Positions 39,452 through 50,215 of a stretch of 64,000 nt of DNA are shown piece by piece. The DNA comes from an uncultured bacterium (GTDB taxonomy: Bacteria > Pseudomonadota > Alphaproteobacteria > Sphingomonadales > Sphingomonadaceae): assembly GCA_942636505.2 (NCBI GenBank), contig CALOGB020000182.1, positions 56,785 through 120,784 on the forward strand, written 5' to 3'. Made by a program: the position numbers and the translations under genes. Each line of letters begins with the position of its first letter. The stretch's first letter is position 1. The notes beneath the pieces were generated by a model that was not told where the DNA came from, searched no databases, and saw only the letters and a list, made by a program, of their open reading frames with translations.

Positions 39452-42400
39452 ATGAAATCGAACCTGTCGACCCGCGTCCGCGGTCGCGTCCTCGCGCATG
39501 CGCTGCTTACCGGCTGCGCGCTGACCTCGCTGACCGCCACCAGCGCCTATGCGCGTCCCGATGCCGCGACCCCGGTCGGCGCGCCGCGTGCGCTTGGGAG
39601 CATCACCGGTACCGTGTCGCAGGCAGGCAGCGGCGACTATCTCGACGGTGCATCGGTCTCGATCCCGGCGCTCGAACTGTCGACCGTGGTCGATCGCACC
39701 GGACGGTTCTCGCTGGTCGGCGTCCCCGCCGGTACGCACGAACTGGTGATCCGCTATGTCGGCTTCCCCGACGCGCACCGGACGGTGACGGTCGCCGATA
39801 CTGCCGTGATGCTCGACGTGGCGATGACATCCGAAGTCGGTGCGAACGCAGGCGAGGGCGACGAGATCGTCGTTTCCGGCTCACGCCCGATCGCAGAGTC
39901 CGAAGCCGCCGCGCTCCAGATCCAGCGGACCAGCCCCTCGCTCGTCTCGGTCATCGCCTCCGATTCGATCGGTCGCCTCCCCGACCAGAACATCGCGCAG
40001 GCGGTCAGCCGCCTTCCCGGCGTCGGCGTCCAGCGCGACCAAGGTCAGGCGCGCTACATCACACTGCGCGGCGCGCCGATCAACTGGACCACGCTGTCGA
40101 TCGACGGCATCAACGTCGTCAGCCCCGAAGGCCGCGATGCCCGCTTCGATTCCATTCCCTCGGCGATCGCTTCGCAGATCATCGTGCGCAAGGCCGTCAC
40201 GCCGGACATGACCGGCGAGACGATCGCGGGCAACGTCGACATCATCACGCGCTCGGCGTTCGATTATCCGGGCATGAAGGTGCAGGCCAAGGGCGGTGTC
40301 GGCCATGTCGAACTCGGCAAGAAGACCGAATATGAGGGCTCGCTCGTCATTTCCGACCGGATCGATACCGGTATCGGTGAGTTCGGCATCGTCTCGTCCG
40401 CCAGCCTGTATCGCCGCGGGATGGTCACCGACAATTTCGAGACCGATTTCGAAGCGGTCGATCGCGATCTGCGCCCAGGTTTCGAAAACCGCAAATGGGC
40501 GCGCGAGACGGAGAACAAGCTCTACCGCCTGACGCGGAAAAACTACTCGCTGTCGACCCGGCTCGACTGGCGCCCGGCGCCCGGCCACAAGCTGTTCGCG
40601 GAGTCGATCTACTCGGCGTTCCAGGACGACGAACAGCGCAACAACTACATCTTCGATCTCGACGACCAGCAGTCGCGCACGCCCAACGGCACCGCCGCCT
40701 GCACCGTCAACGCACGACCCGCGACGGGCACGACCGGCTATGCCGACGTCTGCACCGGCAACACGCCGCTGCTGGGCACGGTCTACGGCATCGATCTCAA
40801 CTCGAACTTCACCGTGCGCAAATACAAGCAGTCGGTGTTTACCAACACGATCGGCGGCGATCACGAATTGGGCGCCTGGAACGTGAAATGGCGCGGTAAT
40901 TTCACGCGTTCGATCGACGACCGCTCGCAGCCTGCACAGCTGAACTATGACAGCCCGTCGTTCGGCACCAACGGCGCGAACGCCGCTAACCGCCTGACCG
41001 TCGGCTATGACCTGACCGACCCACAGCTCGCCAAGGTCCAGCTGTTCCGCACGATCCGCAACGCCGACGGCACCTTCTCGCGCGGCGCTCAGGTCACGTC
41101 GATCGAGGACTTCCCGCGCACCCTGGCCCGCTTGCGGTCGCTGAAGGCGCAGGACGTGACCGAAGCCTATACCGCCAAGCTCGACATCAGCCGCGAAGCC
41201 TCGGTGTTCGGCGCGCAAACGGTGTTTGCGGCGGGTCTCCGCTACGACGATCGTACCAAGACCGCGAACGAGTATCTGCTCGAGCTGAGCACGCCGGCCC
41301 AGTTCGCCGCGGCGGGCATTCCGACCGGGTACGCCGCCATCGCCAAGCCGGGCGGGTTCCAGGGCGAGATCCCGCTCGGCTACACCTTCCAGTATTTCGA
41401 TCGGGACAAGATCCTGGCGCTGGTCGATCAAGCCAAGGCGGTCAGCCCGTTCGTGTCCACCGACGCCAATTTCTACGATGTCGGCGAGAAGGTCTATTCC
41501 GCCTACGCGATGGCGACGACCACGACCAACTGGGGTAGCGTCATCGGTGGCGCGCGCGTCGAGCATATCCGCAACGACGCTCGTGCGTTCTCGTCGCTCG
41601 GCCTGATCGACGTGAAGTCGAGCCAGACGCTCGTCTACCCCAGCCTGCACGTGAACTGGGACGTCAACGACCGGATGAAGGCGCGGCTGTCGTTCAACAC
41701 CGGCGCCGCACGTCCCGACTACGATCAGTTGCGCCCCAATCTCAGCATCAACGACGCGAACGCGACCATCTCCGGCGGTAACCCCGACGCGAAGCCCGAA
41801 AAGGCCAAGGGCGTCGATCTCTACGTCGAATATTACACGATGCCGCGCGGCTTCCTGTCGATCGGCGCGTATTACAAAGACGTCACCGATGTCCTGTTCG
41901 ACTCGACCCGGACCTACGGCGAGACCAACCTGAACGCTGCCGGCGTCGATCGGTCGGGCTATGTCTACTCGACCATCATCAACGGCGGCAAAGGCTATAT
42001 CATGGGGATCGAGGGCGCGATCCAGCAGCAGCTAGACCCCTTCACCGCCGATCTCGGCCTGCCCGACTGGATGGGTGGCTTCGGCGTCCAGCTCAACGCG
42101 ACGATCAACAAGAGCCGTGCCGATACGCCGGCAACGGGCGCGATCCCGTCGCGCAAAGTACGGCTGCCCGGCGCATCGGACGCGATCTACAATCTGATCG
42201 CCTATTACGAGAAATACGGCTTCTCGGCCCGCGTCTCGTACCAGAACCGGTCGGCATGGCTCGATGCGATCGGTGCGGTCGACACGATCGGTGGCGTCGT
42301 CCGCGGTGTCGATGGCGGCGATTTCTACTGGGCCAAGGACAACGAACTCGACGCGTCCGTCCGCTATGCGATCAACGGCAATGTCGAGATTTACGGCGAT

Positions 42401-42514
42401 TTCGCCAATCTGCTGAACGGCCCAGGCCGCCGCTATGTCGGTTCCTCGGCCTACACGATCGAGCATGAGACGTTCGGCCGGCGCTACACCGGCGGCGTGC
42501 GGGTGACGTTCTGA
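39452..42514 (+). CDS. TonB-dependent receptor with CarboxypepD_reg domain, phytase-linked
   Basis: A 1020-residue outer membrane receptor. The signal peptide ends near SAYARPD. An N-terminal beta-sandwich regulatory domain (about 45-125, ITGTVSQAGSG...DRTGRFSLVGVPAGTHELVIRYVGF) precedes the TonB box region DEIVVSGSRPIAESEA, a plug with RLPDQNIAQAVSRLPGVGVQRDQGQARYITLRG and GETIAGNVDIITRS, and the barrel ending in RRYTGGVRVTF. This FecA/CirA-like group is common in sphingomonads. The stop overlaps the phytase ATG by one base, so phytate or its breakdown products are the likely cargo. Confidence 0.93.
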   Translation: MKSNLSTRVRGRVLAHALLTGCALTSLTATSAYARPDAATPVGAPRALGSITGTVSQAGSGDYLDGASVSIPALELSTVVDRTGRFSLVGVPAGTHELVIRYVGFPDAHRTVTVADTAVMLDVAMTSEVGANAGEGDEIVVSGSRPIAESEAAALQIQRTSPSLVSVIASDSIGRLPDQNIAQAVSRLPGVGVQRDQGQARYITLRGAPINWTTLSIDGINVVSPEGRDARFDSIPSAIASQIIVRKAVTPDMTGETIAGNVDIITRSAFDYPGMKVQAKGGVGHVELGKKTEYEGSLVISDRIDTGIGEFGIVSSASLYRRGMVTDNFETDFEAVDRDLRPGFENRKWARETENKLYRLTRKNYSLSTRLDWRPAPGHKLFAESIYSAFQDDEQRNNYIFDLDDQQSRTPNGTAACTVNARPATGTTGYADVCTGNTPLLGTVYGIDLNSNFTVRKYKQSVFTNTIGGDHELGAWNVKWRGNFTRSIDDRSQPAQLNYDSPSFGTNGANAANRLTVGYDLTDPQLAKVQLFRTIRNADGTFSRGAQVTSIEDFPRTLARLRSLKAQDVTEAYTAKLDISREASVFGAQTVFAAGLRYDDRTKTANEYLLELSTPAQFAAAGIPTGYAAIAKPGGFQGEIPLGYTFQYFDRDKILALVDQAKAVSPFVSTDANFYDVGEKVYSAYAMATTTTNWGSVIGGARVEHIRNDARAFSSLGLIDVKSSQTLVYPSLHVNWDVNDRMKARLSFNTGAARPDYDQLRPNLSINDANATISGGNPDAKPEKAKGVDLYVEYYTMPRGFLSIGAYYKDVTDVLFDSTRTYGETNLNAAGVDRSGYVYSTIINGGKGYIMGIEGAIQQQLDPFTADLGLPDWMGGFGVQLNATINKSRADTPATGAIPSRKVRLPGASDAIYNLIAYYEKYGFSARVSYQNRSAWLDAIGAVDTIGGVVRGVDGGDFYWAKDNELDASVRYAINGNVEIYGDFANLLNGPGRRYVGSSAYTIEHETFGRRYTGGVRVTF

Positions 42515-43536
42515 TGCGCGTACTTCCCTTTGCCGCGTTGCTGATGGCGGGATGTGCAACGACATCGATCCCGGTGGCGGTCGAGGCGCCGACAGTCGCG
42601 GCAACCGCGGAGACCGATCCTGTCGACACCGCCGCCGATGCCGCGGACGATCCCGCGATCTGGCGCAACGCGAGCGATCCGGCGAAGAGCCTCGTCATCG
42701 GCACCGACAAGAAGGCGGGCATCCACGTCTACAGCCTGGCGGGCAAGCGCCTGAGCTTCACCCCCGCCGCGCGGCTCAACAACGTCGACCTCCGCGATCT
42801 CGGGACCCGCGTGATCGCCGCCGCCAGCGACCGGGCGGACATCGCCACCGCACATGTCTCGCTGTTCACGCTCGACACGGCGGCGGCAAAGCTCGTGCCC
42901 CTCGGCCGCTTCCCGGTCGGTCCGGGCGAGGCCTACGGCATGTGCCTCTGGACCCGCGCGCGCGACCACGCGCTGTTCGGCTTCATCGTCCTGAAAGATG
43001 GCCGCATCGACCAGGTCGCGATCGACCTCTCCGGCGCAACGCCGAAGGTCACGACGGTCCGCTCGATGAAGCTAGACACCCAGTCCGAAGGTTGCGTCGT
43101 CGACGACCGCACCGGGCAGCTCTACGTCGCCGAGGAGGACGTCGGCCTCTGGCGGTTCGACGCAGACCCATCCGCGCCGGTCACGGCAACCCCGATCGCC
43201 AAGGTCGACGGCAAGACGCTGGTCGCCGACGCGGAGGGTCTCGCGCTCGCCCCGTCGGGCAGGAACGGCGGCTATCTCGTCGTGTCGAGCCAGGGCGACA
43301 ACGCCTACACGCTCTACCGACTGCCGGGCGTCGTCTATGCCGGTCGTTTCCGGATCGGCGGCGGCGCGATCGACGGGACGAGCGATACCGACGGGATCGA
43401 ACTCATGCTCGGCAACTTCGGCCCCGCCTACCCCCAGGGCCTGTTCGTCGCACAGGACGGCGACAACGCGCCCGCCACGCAGAACTTCAAGTACGTCAGC
43501 TGGGCCGGCGTGAAGCGTGCGCTGAAACTGCGCTGA
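42514..43536 (+). CDS. Beta-propeller phytase (lipoprotein)
   Basis: Releases phosphate from phytate with calcium-bound active sites in a six-blade propeller; 340 residues. The N-terminal MRVLPFAALLMAGC is a lipoprotein signal with lipobox MAGC. Family signatures are AADDPAIWRNASDPAKSLVIGTDKKAGIHVYSLAGK (residues 44-79), LNNVDLRD, the acidic site TQSEGCVVDDRTGQLYVAEEDVGLWRF (near 190) and DGTSDTDGIE. It is translationally coupled to its TonB receptor and lies under the Pho box, giving a hydrolysis and uptake unit for organic phosphate. Confidence 0.93.
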   Translation: MRVLPFAALLMAGCATTSIPVAVEAPTVAATAETDPVDTAADAADDPAIWRNASDPAKSLVIGTDKKAGIHVYSLAGKRLSFTPAARLNNVDLRDLGTRVIAAASDRADIATAHVSLFTLDTAAAKLVPLGRFPVGPGEAYGMCLWTRARDHALFGFIVLKDGRIDQVAIDLSGATPKVTTVRSMKLDTQSEGCVVDDRTGQLYVAEEDVGLWRFDADPSAPVTATPIAKVDGKTLVADAEGLALAPSGRNGGYLVVSSQGDNAYTLYRLPGVVYAGRFRIGGGAIDGTSDTDGIELMLGNFGPAYPQGLFVAQDGDNAPATQNFKYVSWAGVKRALKLR

Positions 43537-43539
43537 TCC

Positions 43540-44877
43540 TCACGATGGTACGCTGTCGCAATAGGCGGCGACCATCGTGCGGATGTCGACCCGCGCCTTG
43601 AGGCGAGCGGCGAGCAGGGCGGTACCGCTGATCTTGCGCTGGACGAACAGCGTGTCGATCGGCGGCAGGTGCCAGGTATCGCGGTCGCGCGCGATCTCGG
43701 TACCCTGTTCGCGCAGCACGCCGACGAACGCGCGGTCACCGAAGTCGAACGGGCCGGGCTTGGCGAGTTCGGCGAGGATGACGTCGATCATCCGGTCGAC
43801 CAGCGCGCGATGCTGGAGAACGGCCGCTTCGCCGAGGAAACCGGCGGCGATAGCGGCCTCGCGCACCGCGTCACGGTCGCCGGCGAGTGCTGCGGTGAGC
43901 AGGCGGCGATAGCCTTCACCGGTCTCGGCGGGGAGGGGGCGGGCGGCGCCGAAATCGAGCAGGACGAGCTTTTCAGTCTCGGGCTGCCAGCGGTAGTTGG
44001 CGAAGTTCGGATCGGTCTGCATCAGCCGCCAGTCGAACAGTTCGCGCAGCACGAGCGAGACGAGGTCGTGCATCACGCGGTCGCGGACCTCTTGCGGCGC
44101 GGTTTCCAGTGTCTCGACAGGGACGCCGGTGACGAAGCTCATCGCCAGGACGCGCGGCGTCGTGAGGTCCGGGTAGAGCGCGGGGACGACGAACTGCGAC
44201 TGGTCGGCAAGCAGCTCGCCGTAGCGCGCGAGCATCTTCGCCTCGCGGAGGTAATCGGCCTCCTCGTGAAGCTGCTTCTTCGCCTCGTCGAGCAGCGGCG
44301 CGATGTCGAGCGACTTGGGGAGCATGCCCGATACGCGCAGCAGCGTCGCGACGTTGTCGACATCCGCGTCGATGCTCTCCTTCACGCCGGGATACTGGAC
44401 CTTGATCGCCAGTTCGGTGCCGTCGGGCAGGCGGGCGCGGTGGACCTGGCCGATCGAGGCGGCGGCGACGGGGTGCGCCTGGAAATGCGCGAAGCGGCGG
44501 CGCCAGTCCTTGCCCCATTCGGCGGCGAGCACGCGGTCGAGCTGCTGCGGCGGCATGTGGTTCGCGTTGTTGCGCAGGCGCGCGAGGATGGTGGCGAGTT
44601 CGGGCGGGAGCATGTCGCCCGCGTCCATCGAGATCATCTGCCCCAGCTTCATCGCGGCGCCGCGCAGGTGGGAAAGCTGGTCGGCGACGCGGGTGGCGTT
44701 GGCGGGGGTGAGGAGGAGGTCGCCGATCTTGGGGCGCTCTCCGCTAGCGAGACGGCGGGCGCCTTCGGCCACGACTCCGCCGGCGACACCGCCCGCGAGT
44801 TTGCCGAAGACGCCGAGACGGGCGAGGCGGCCGCTCGGAATCGCGCGTCCGGCGCTGTTGCCGCTGTCTTCGGTCAC
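43540..44877 (-). CDS. ABC1/AarF/UbiB family atypical kinase
   Basis: A 445-residue protein-kinase-like ATPase of the ADCK/UbiB group. Family motifs: KLGQMISMDAGDMLPPELATILARLRN (KxGQ, near 75), AAASIGQVHRARL (A-rich loop near 128), VAIK-like ELAIKVQYPG, and the catalytic/metal region QTDPNFANYRW and LLDFGAARPL (near 300). Such proteins support ubiquinone synthesis or membrane lipid homeostasis. GTG 44877 after AAGGAAC is used; the longer open frame upstream runs through a repeat. It converges with the phytase gene with a three-base gap. Confidence 0.9.
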   Translation of the reverse strand: MTEDSGNSAGRAIPSGRLARLGVFGKLAGGVAGGVVAEGARRLASGERPKIGDLLLTPANATRVADQLSHLRGAAMKLGQMISMDAGDMLPPELATILARLRNNANHMPPQQLDRVLAAEWGKDWRRRFAHFQAHPVAAASIGQVHRARLPDGTELAIKVQYPGVKESIDADVDNVATLLRVSGMLPKSLDIAPLLDEAKKQLHEEADYLREAKMLARYGELLADQSQFVVPALYPDLTTPRVLAMSFVTGVPVETLETAPQEVRDRVMHDLVSLVLRELFDWRLMQTDPNFANYRWQPETEKLVLLDFGAARPLPAETGEGYRRLLTAALAGDRDAVREAAIAAGFLGEAAVLQHRALVDRMIDVILAELAKPGPFDFGDRAFVGVLREQGTEIARDRDTWHLPPIDTLFVQRKISGTALLAARLKARVDIRTMVAAYCDSVPS

Positions 44878-44988
44878 GGGTGTTCCTTGGGTTTGGGGGG
44901 GCGGTGCGTTGCGATTGGGATATGGGTTGCGGGCACATTCGATCAATCGGACCCGACGCGCGAAGTTAACCAAGGCTACCCTTGTTCT

Positions 44989-45060
44989 CCCGCAAAGCTT
45001 GTTCTCCCGCGAAGGCGGGAGCCCAGACTGGATCCCCGCCTTCGCGGGGAAACAAGCTTG
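44989..45060. repeat. Palindromic repeat, TTCTCCCGCGAAGGCGGGAG family
   Basis: GTTCTCCCGCGAAGGCGGGA then CCAGACTGGATCC and the arm CCGCCTTCGCGGGGAAACAA form an inverted pair. A partial extra copy of the left arm (CTTGTTCTCCCGC) precedes it. It fills the gap between the UbiB-like and glnA genes together with the glnA terminator; no gene is seen in 44878-45245. Confidence 0.85.
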
Positions 45061-45106
45061 ACGCGGACGCACGAAACTTGATCCTCCCCTGCAAGGGGAG
45101 AATTTA

Positions 45107-45142
45107 CGAAAAAGGGCGCCCGGATTGCTCCGGGCGCCCTCT
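45107..45142 (-). terminator. Rho-independent terminator of glnA
   Basis: A perfect 12-base stem AGGGCGCCCGGA/TCCGGGCGCCCT (45113-45124 with 45129-45140) with a four-base loop, followed on the minus strand by TTTTTCGT. It lies about 105 bases after the glnA stop. Confidence 0.92.
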
Positions 45143-45245
45143 TCCAATTCAGCGACGTGGCAAAGCCACGCCGTCGGTCGTCGCTACACGACGCCGGCCG
45201 ACAGCGGATATCCGCTGCGCGGATCGGCGCGAGCGTGGTCGCGCC

Positions 45246-46658
45246 TTATCCGCTGTAATACATATCATACTCGACCGGGCTAGGCGTCATCTCCCAACGC
45301 GCAACCTCGGCGTACTTGATCTCGACATAGCTCTCGATCTGGTCCTTCGAGAACACGTCGCCCTTCAGTAGGAAGTCGTGATCCGCGAGCAGGCATTCGA
45401 GCGCCTCGCGGAGCGACCCTGCGACCGTCGGGACCTGCGCGAGCTCTGCCGGCGGCAGGTCGTACAGGTTCTTGTCCATCGCTTCGCCCGGATGGATCTT
45501 GTTGAGGATGCCGTCCATGCCGGCCATCATCAGCGCCGCGTAGGCGAGATACGGGTTGGCCAGCGCGTCCGGGAAGCGCACTTCGACGCGCTTCGCCTTC
45601 GGGCCGGTGCCGTACGGAATACGGCACGATGCCGAACGGTTGCGCGCCGAGTAAGCGAGCAGCACGGGTGCTTCGTAGCCGGGGACGAGGCGCTTGTAGC
45701 TGTTGGTCGACGGGTTGGTGAACGCGTTGACCGCCTTGGCGTGCTTGATGATGCCGCCGATGAAATACAGGCACATGTCGGAGAGGCCAGCATAGCCGTT
45801 GCCGGCGAACAGCGGGGTCTTGCCTTCCCAGATCGAGAAATGCGTGTGCATCCCAGAACCGTTGTCCTCCTTGATCGGCTTCGGCATGAACGTCGCGGTC
45901 TTGCCGTACGCATGCGCGACCTGATGGACGACGTACTTGTAGATCTGCATGCGATCCGCGGTCTGCGTCAGCGTGCCGAAGGTCAGACCCAGCTCATGCT
46001 GTGCGGCCGCGACCTCGTGGTGATGCTTGTCGCAGGGCAGGCCCATCTCGATCATCGTCGAGACCATCTCGCCGCGGATGTCGACTGCGCTGTCGACCGG
46101 TGCGACCGGGAAGTAGCCGCCCTTGGCACGCGGACGGTGGCCGAGGTTGCCGCCCTCATATTCACGACCGGAATTGCCCGGCAGCTCGATGTCGTCGATC
46201 TTGTAATAGCTCGTCGAATAGCTGTTCTCAAAGCGGACGTCGTCGAACATGAAGAATTCGGCTTCGGGGCCGACATACACGGTGTCGCCGACGCCGGTGG
46301 TCAGCAGATACGCCTCGGCGCGCTTGGCGGTCGAGCGCGGATCGCGCGAATACAGTTCCCCGGTCGACGGATCGGCGATGTCGCAGATCAGGATCATCAT
46401 CGGCGTCGCCGAGAACGGATCGACATAGACCGCATCGAGATCGGGCTTGAGCGTCATGTCGCTCTCGTTGATCGCCTTCCAGCCCTCGATCGACGAGCCG
46501 TCGAACATCAGGCCGTCGGTCAGCTCGTCTTCGCCGATCAGGCTCGCGACCATCGTCAGATGCTGCCACTTGCCCTTGGGATCGGTGAACCGCAGATCGA
46601 CCCACTCGATCTCCTGGTCCTTGATCATATTGAGAACGTCGGAGGCCGAATTCGCCAT
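45246..46658 (-). CDS. glnA: Glutamine synthetase type I
   Basis: ATP-dependent ammonia assimilation into glutamine; dodecameric enzyme of 470 residues. Motifs: FDGSSIEGW (near 50), [31 protein letters not shown] (near 255, metal and ATP site), [18 protein letters not shown], and the adenylylation segment NLYDLPPAE (Tyr near 398) that allows GlnE control. ATG 46658 starts MANSASDVL. It lies 143 bases after glnB and ends in a strong terminator, a typical glnBA operon. Confidence 0.97.
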   Translation of the reverse strand: MANSASDVLNMIKDQEIEWVDLRFTDPKGKWQHLTMVASLIGEDELTDGLMFDGSSIEGWKAINESDMTLKPDLDAVYVDPFSATPMMILICDIADPSTGELYSRDPRSTAKRAEAYLLTTGVGDTVYVGPEAEFFMFDDVRFENSYSTSYYKIDDIELPGNSGREYEGGNLGHRPRAKGGYFPVAPVDSAVDIRGEMVSTMIEMGLPCDKHHHEVAAAQHELGLTFGTLTQTADRMQIYKYVVHQVAHAYGKTATFMPKPIKEDNGSGMHTHFSIWEGKTPLFAGNGYAGLSDMCLYFIGGIIKHAKAVNAFTNPSTNSYKRLVPGYEAPVLLAYSARNRSASCRIPYGTGPKAKRVEVRFPDALANPYLAYAALMMAGMDGILNKIHPGEAMDKNLYDLPPAELAQVPTVAGSLREALECLLADHDFLLKGDVFSKDQIESYVEIKYAEVARWEMTPSPVEYDMYYSG

Positions 46659-46801
46659 GATGCTTGCCCTTCGTTTTGAGATTTCCGCCGCATCATGCGG
46701 GGAATCTAATTGCGGTATGGAACGGGATTTCCACACAATGTTGCGTCGCGTCAAATGACGATGTCGTCACTCGTCGTCAACGCAATATGCGTGGTCTGGA
46801 A

Positions 46802-47263
<462 letters not shown>

Positions 47264-47267
47264 TCAC

Positions 47268-47284
47268 TGCCCGAAATTGCGGCA
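47268..47284. promoter_or_regulatory. NtrC-like enhancer site upstream of glnB
   Basis: TGCCCGAAATTGCGGCA has the TGC-N11-GCA dyad of NtrC sites and lies about 70-86 bases upstream of the predicted sigma-54 start, the usual enhancer distance. Confidence 0.55.
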
Positions 47285-47324
47285 CTTAGGGGGTGCGTGC
47301 GCAATGTAAGGGCAGGGAAGCCGA

Positions 47325-47660
47325 TCACAGGATCTCGTGCAACCGCGCGATCGGACGGCCGAGCCGGACGCCCTTGTCGGTCTCGACCAGCGGGCGTTCG
47401 ATCAGCAGCGGATCGATCATCATCGCATCGAGGATCGCCTCGGCGTCGCCGTGCTTGACCGCCTTGGCGCCGTCCTCGGCCATGCGGAGGCCCTGGCGCG
47501 GCGTCATACCCGCGCGGTCGTAGAGGCGGACGAGGTCCGTGCGGGATGGAGGGTTCTTCAGATATTCGACGATCGCGACGTCCGCCCCGGCCTCCTGCAG
47601 CAGGGCGAGCGCCTCGCGGGACTTCGAGCAGCGCGGGTTGTGGTAGATCGTCGCCTTCAC
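47325..47660 (-). CDS. arsC: Arsenate reductase, glutaredoxin-coupled ArsC
   Basis: A 111-residue thioredoxin-fold enzyme. The active-site Cys is in YHNPRCSKSREAL (Cys11), with IVEYLKNPPSR, and the Arg residues that bind arsenate in IERPLVETDKGVRLGRP (near 88-101). This pattern is that of true ArsC, unlike the YffB-like protein at 16602. No arsR, arsB or acr3 gene is adjacent, so it is a lone chromosomal copy. A GC-rich repeat lies upstream. Confidence 0.9.
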   Translation of the reverse strand: MKATIYHNPRCSKSREALALLQEAGADVAIVEYLKNPPSRTDLVRLYDRAGMTPRQGLRMAEDGAKAVKHGDAEAILDAMMIDPLLIERPLVETDKGVRLGRPIARLHEIL

Positions 47661-47682
47661 GAATGCTCCGTCAAAACTCCCC

Positions 47683-47786
47683 TACCTGGAAGGGAGGGGT
47701 AGGGGGTGGGTCGGTTTCGAGGGAGCGTCCGGCCCGCCCCGGGCCGACCCACCCCCCGGCCCCTCCCTTCCAGGGAGGGGTGAAGT
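47683..47786. repeat. Palindromic repeat, CCCCTACCTGGAAGGGAGGG family (B-like)
   Basis: CTCCCCTACCTGGAAGGGAG followed by GGTAGGGGGTGGGTCGG is mirrored by CCGACCCACCCCC..CCCCTCCC and TTCCAGGGAGGGGTGAAG. It sits between accC and arsC, after the accC stop. Confidence 0.88.
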
Positions 47787-47793
47787 CAGGCGC

Positions 47794-49146
47794 TTACGCC
47801 CCCTGCTTGGCCAACCACTCTTCCAGCCACTTGATCGTGTACGCACCTTCCTGGAACTCGGGATCGTCGAGCAGCGCGCGGTGCAGCGGGATCGTCGTCG
47901 TCACCCCCTCGATCACCATCTCCTCGAGTGCCCGCCGCAACCGGCGCAGAGCACCCTGCCGAGTCGTCCCGTAGACGATCAGCTTGGCGATCATCGAGTC
48001 GTAGTAAGGCGGCACGCGATAGCCCGCATACAGCCCGCTATCGACGCGGACGTGCATCCCGCCCGGCGCGTGATACACCTTCACCAGCCCCGGCGACGGC
48101 GCGAACGTGCGCGGGTCCTCGGCGTTGATGCGGCATTCGATCGCATGGCCGCGGAACTGGACGTCTTCCTGGCGGAGCGTCAGCGGATGACCCTCGGCCA
48201 CCCGGATCTGCTCGCGCACCAGGTCCAGCCCGGTGATCATCTCGGTCACCGGATGCTCGACCTGAAGCCGGGTGTTCATCTCGATGAAGTAGAATTCGCC
48301 CGCTTCCCACAGGAACTCGATCGTCCCCGCGCCGCGATAGCCCATGTCGGCCATCGCCTTGGCGACGATCCCGCCCATCCGCTCGCGCTCTTCCGCGGTG
48401 ATGATCGGCGAGGGGGCTTCCTCGAGCACCTTCTGGTGTCGGCGCTGCAACGAGCAGTCGCGCTCGCCCAAGTGGATCGCATTGCCGTTGCCGTCACCGA
48501 AGATCTGGAATTCGATATGCCGCGGATTGCCGAGGTATTTTTCCATGTAGACGGTGGCGTCGCCGAACGCGGCTTTCGCCTCGCTGCCGGCCTGCTGCAT
48601 CTGCGTTTCGAGATCGTCGGGGTCGTTGACGACCTTCATGCCGCGACCACCGCCGCCGGACGCCGCCTTGATAATCACCGGATAGCCGATGTCCTCGGCG
48701 ATCCGCTTGGCTTCGGCGATGTCGCTGATAGCGCCGTCAGACCCGGGGACGAGCGGCAGTCCGAGCGCGCCCGCAGTGCGCTTGGCCTGGACCTTGTCGC
48801 CCATCGTGCGGATGTGCTCGGGCTTGGGCCCGACGAACAGGATGTTGTGCAGCTCGACGATCTCGGCGAACTGCGCGTTCTCGCTGAGGAAGCCGTAGCC
48901 CGGATGGATCGCGTCCGCGCCCGAGATCTCGGCTGCCGAGATGATGTTCGGGATGTTCAGATAGCTGTCCGCGGCGGACGGCGGTCCGATGCAGATCGCC
49001 TCGTCCGCCAGCCGGACGTGCATCGCGTCGGCGTCGGCGGTCGAATGCACCGCCACCGTCTTGATGCCCATCTCGTGGCAGGCACGGTGGATCCGCAGCG
49101 CGATCTCGCCGCGATTCGCGATTAGCAGCTTCTTGATTTGCGGCAT
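47794..49146 (-). CDS. accC: Acetyl-CoA carboxylase, biotin carboxylase subunit
   Basis: Carboxylates biotin on AccB with bicarbonate and ATP, the first step of fatty acid synthesis. 450 residues with biotin carboxylase N-terminal domain [30 protein letters not shown]-grasp loop [14 protein letters not shown] (near 160), [38 protein letters not shown] (near 210), and [14 protein letters not shown] (near 290) with catalytic Glu/Arg. The start overlaps the accB stop as TAATG. Confidence 0.97.
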   Translation of the reverse strand: MPQIKKLLIANRGEIALRIHRACHEMGIKTVAVHSTADADAMHVRLADEAICIGPPSAADSYLNIPNIISAAEISGADAIHPGYGFLSENAQFAEIVELHNILFVGPKPEHIRTMGDKVQAKRTAGALGLPLVPGSDGAISDIAEAKRIAEDIGYPVIIKAASGGGGRGMKVVNDPDDLETQMQQAGSEAKAAFGDATVYMEKYLGNPRHIEFQIFGDGNGNAIHLGERDCSLQRRHQKVLEEAPSPIITAEERERMGGIVAKAMADMGYRGAGTIEFLWEAGEFYFIEMNTRLQVEHPVTEMITGLDLVREQIRVAEGHPLTLRQEDVQFRGHAIECRINAEDPRTFAPSPGLVKVYHAPGGMHVRVDSGLYAGYRVPPYYDSMIAKLIVYGTTRQGALRRLRRALEEMVIEGVTTTIPLHRALLDDPEFQEGAYTIKWLEEWLAKQGA

Positions 49147-49634
49147 TATTCCACCACGACCAGCGGCTGGTCGAACTCGACCGGCTGGCCGTTCTCGACC
49201 AAGATCGCGGTCACGGTGCCGGCCGACGGCGCGACGATCGTGTTCATCACCTTCATGGCTTCGATGATCAGCAGCGTGTCGCCGGCGTTAACCTTCTGGC
49301 CGACCGTCGAGAACGGCTTGGCCTCGGGGTTCGCCGCGAGATAGACGGTGCCGACCATCGGCGACTTGACCGCACTCGCGCTGATCGCGGGAGCGGACGC
49401 GCCGACCTCGGCCTGCGGGATCGACAGCGGTGCCGAGACGGGGGCCGGGGCGGGCGCCGGCGCGTAGTGCGCGACGGGGGCTGCCTGCGCGGCCTTGCGC
49501 GCGACGCGGATGCGGCGCGAGCCGTCCTCGACCTCGATCTCGGTCAGCTGCGTGGTGTCGAGCAGTTCGGCGAGCTGGCGCACCAGGGTCACATCGACCT
49601 GCATCGCACCGGTGTTTTCGGTTGTATCGTTCAT
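49146..49634 (-). CDS. accB: Acetyl-CoA carboxylase, biotin carboxyl carrier protein
   Basis: A 162-residue carrier protein. An N-terminal helix region (about 12-45) and a Pro/Ala hinge ([14 protein letters not shown]) lead to the biotinyl domain with biotinylated Lys in IIEAMKVMN (near 127) and the thumb-like [19 protein letters not shown]. The order aroQ-accB-accC on one strand is frequent in alphaproteobacteria. It is translationally coupled to accC. Confidence 0.96.
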   Translation of the reverse strand: MNDTTENTGAMQVDVTLVRQLAELLDTTQLTEIEVEDGSRRIRVARKAAQAAPVAHYAPAPAPAPVSAPLSIPQAEVGASAPAISASAVKSPMVGTVYLAANPEAKPFSTVGQKVNAGDTLLIIEAMKVMNTIVAPSAGTVTAILVENGQPVEFDQPLVVVE

Positions 49635-49648
49635 GGCGGGGCCTCCTG

Positions 49649-50083
49649 TCAGAACCGTGCGACGGCTTCAAGCGCGAGCAGATACGAAAGCGCGCCGAAA
49701 CCCGCGATCGTGCCCTTCGCCGCCTGACCGACCAGGCTCACATGCCTGAACGATTCACGCGTATGGGGATTGGAAAGATGCACTTCGATCACCGGAGTCT
49801 TCACGCCCTTGATCGCGTCGTGCACCGCAACCGAGGTGTGCGTGAACGCGCCGGCGTTGAGGATCACGGCCTTCGCACCGCGCGCCTGCGCCTCCTGAAT
49901 CCAGTCGACGAGGTGACCCTCGTGATTCGACTGGCGCATGTCGATCTCCAGGTCGAGCGCGCGCGCGCGATCCTCCAGCATCCCGGCGATATCGTCGAGC
50001 GTCTCGTCGCCATAGATTTCCGGCTCGCGCGTTCCCAGCAGGTTGAGGTTGGGGCCGTTCAGGACGAATATCGTATCGGGCAA
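49649..50083 (-). CDS. aroQ: 3-Dehydroquinate dehydratase, type II
   Basis: Shikimate pathway step 3; dodecameric flavodoxin-like enzyme of 144 residues. Motifs: [18 protein letters not shown] (residues 8-25, with the lid Arg and catalytic Tyr), [32 protein letters not shown] and [16 protein letters not shown] (catalytic His near 103). It is first in the aroQ-accB-accC operon, 14 bases before accB. Divergent from thiSG. Confidence 0.97.
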   Translation of the reverse strand: MPDTIFVLNGPNLNLLGTREPEIYGDETLDDIAGMLEDRARALDLEIDMRQSNHEGHLVDWIQEAQARGAKAVILNAGAFTHTSVAVHDAIKGVKTPVIEVHLSNPHTRESFRHVSLVGQAAKGTIAGFGALSYLLALEAVARF

Positions 50084-50215
50084 GGGTGGCCTTTCGGTTA
50101 CGGGTCGGTTGCGGGTGCTGCGGAGCGGTCTCTATATGCGCGTCACGCCATCCCTTACAGGCCCGTCTCGCGACAAGTCGAGCCGCGCCGTCGCTATATA
50201 GTGGACCATACACCC

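Noticed and set aside
50084..50215. Possible TPP riboswitch ahead of thiSG
   Set aside because: No CTGAGA or ACCTGA-type THI-box elements in the 130-base leader.
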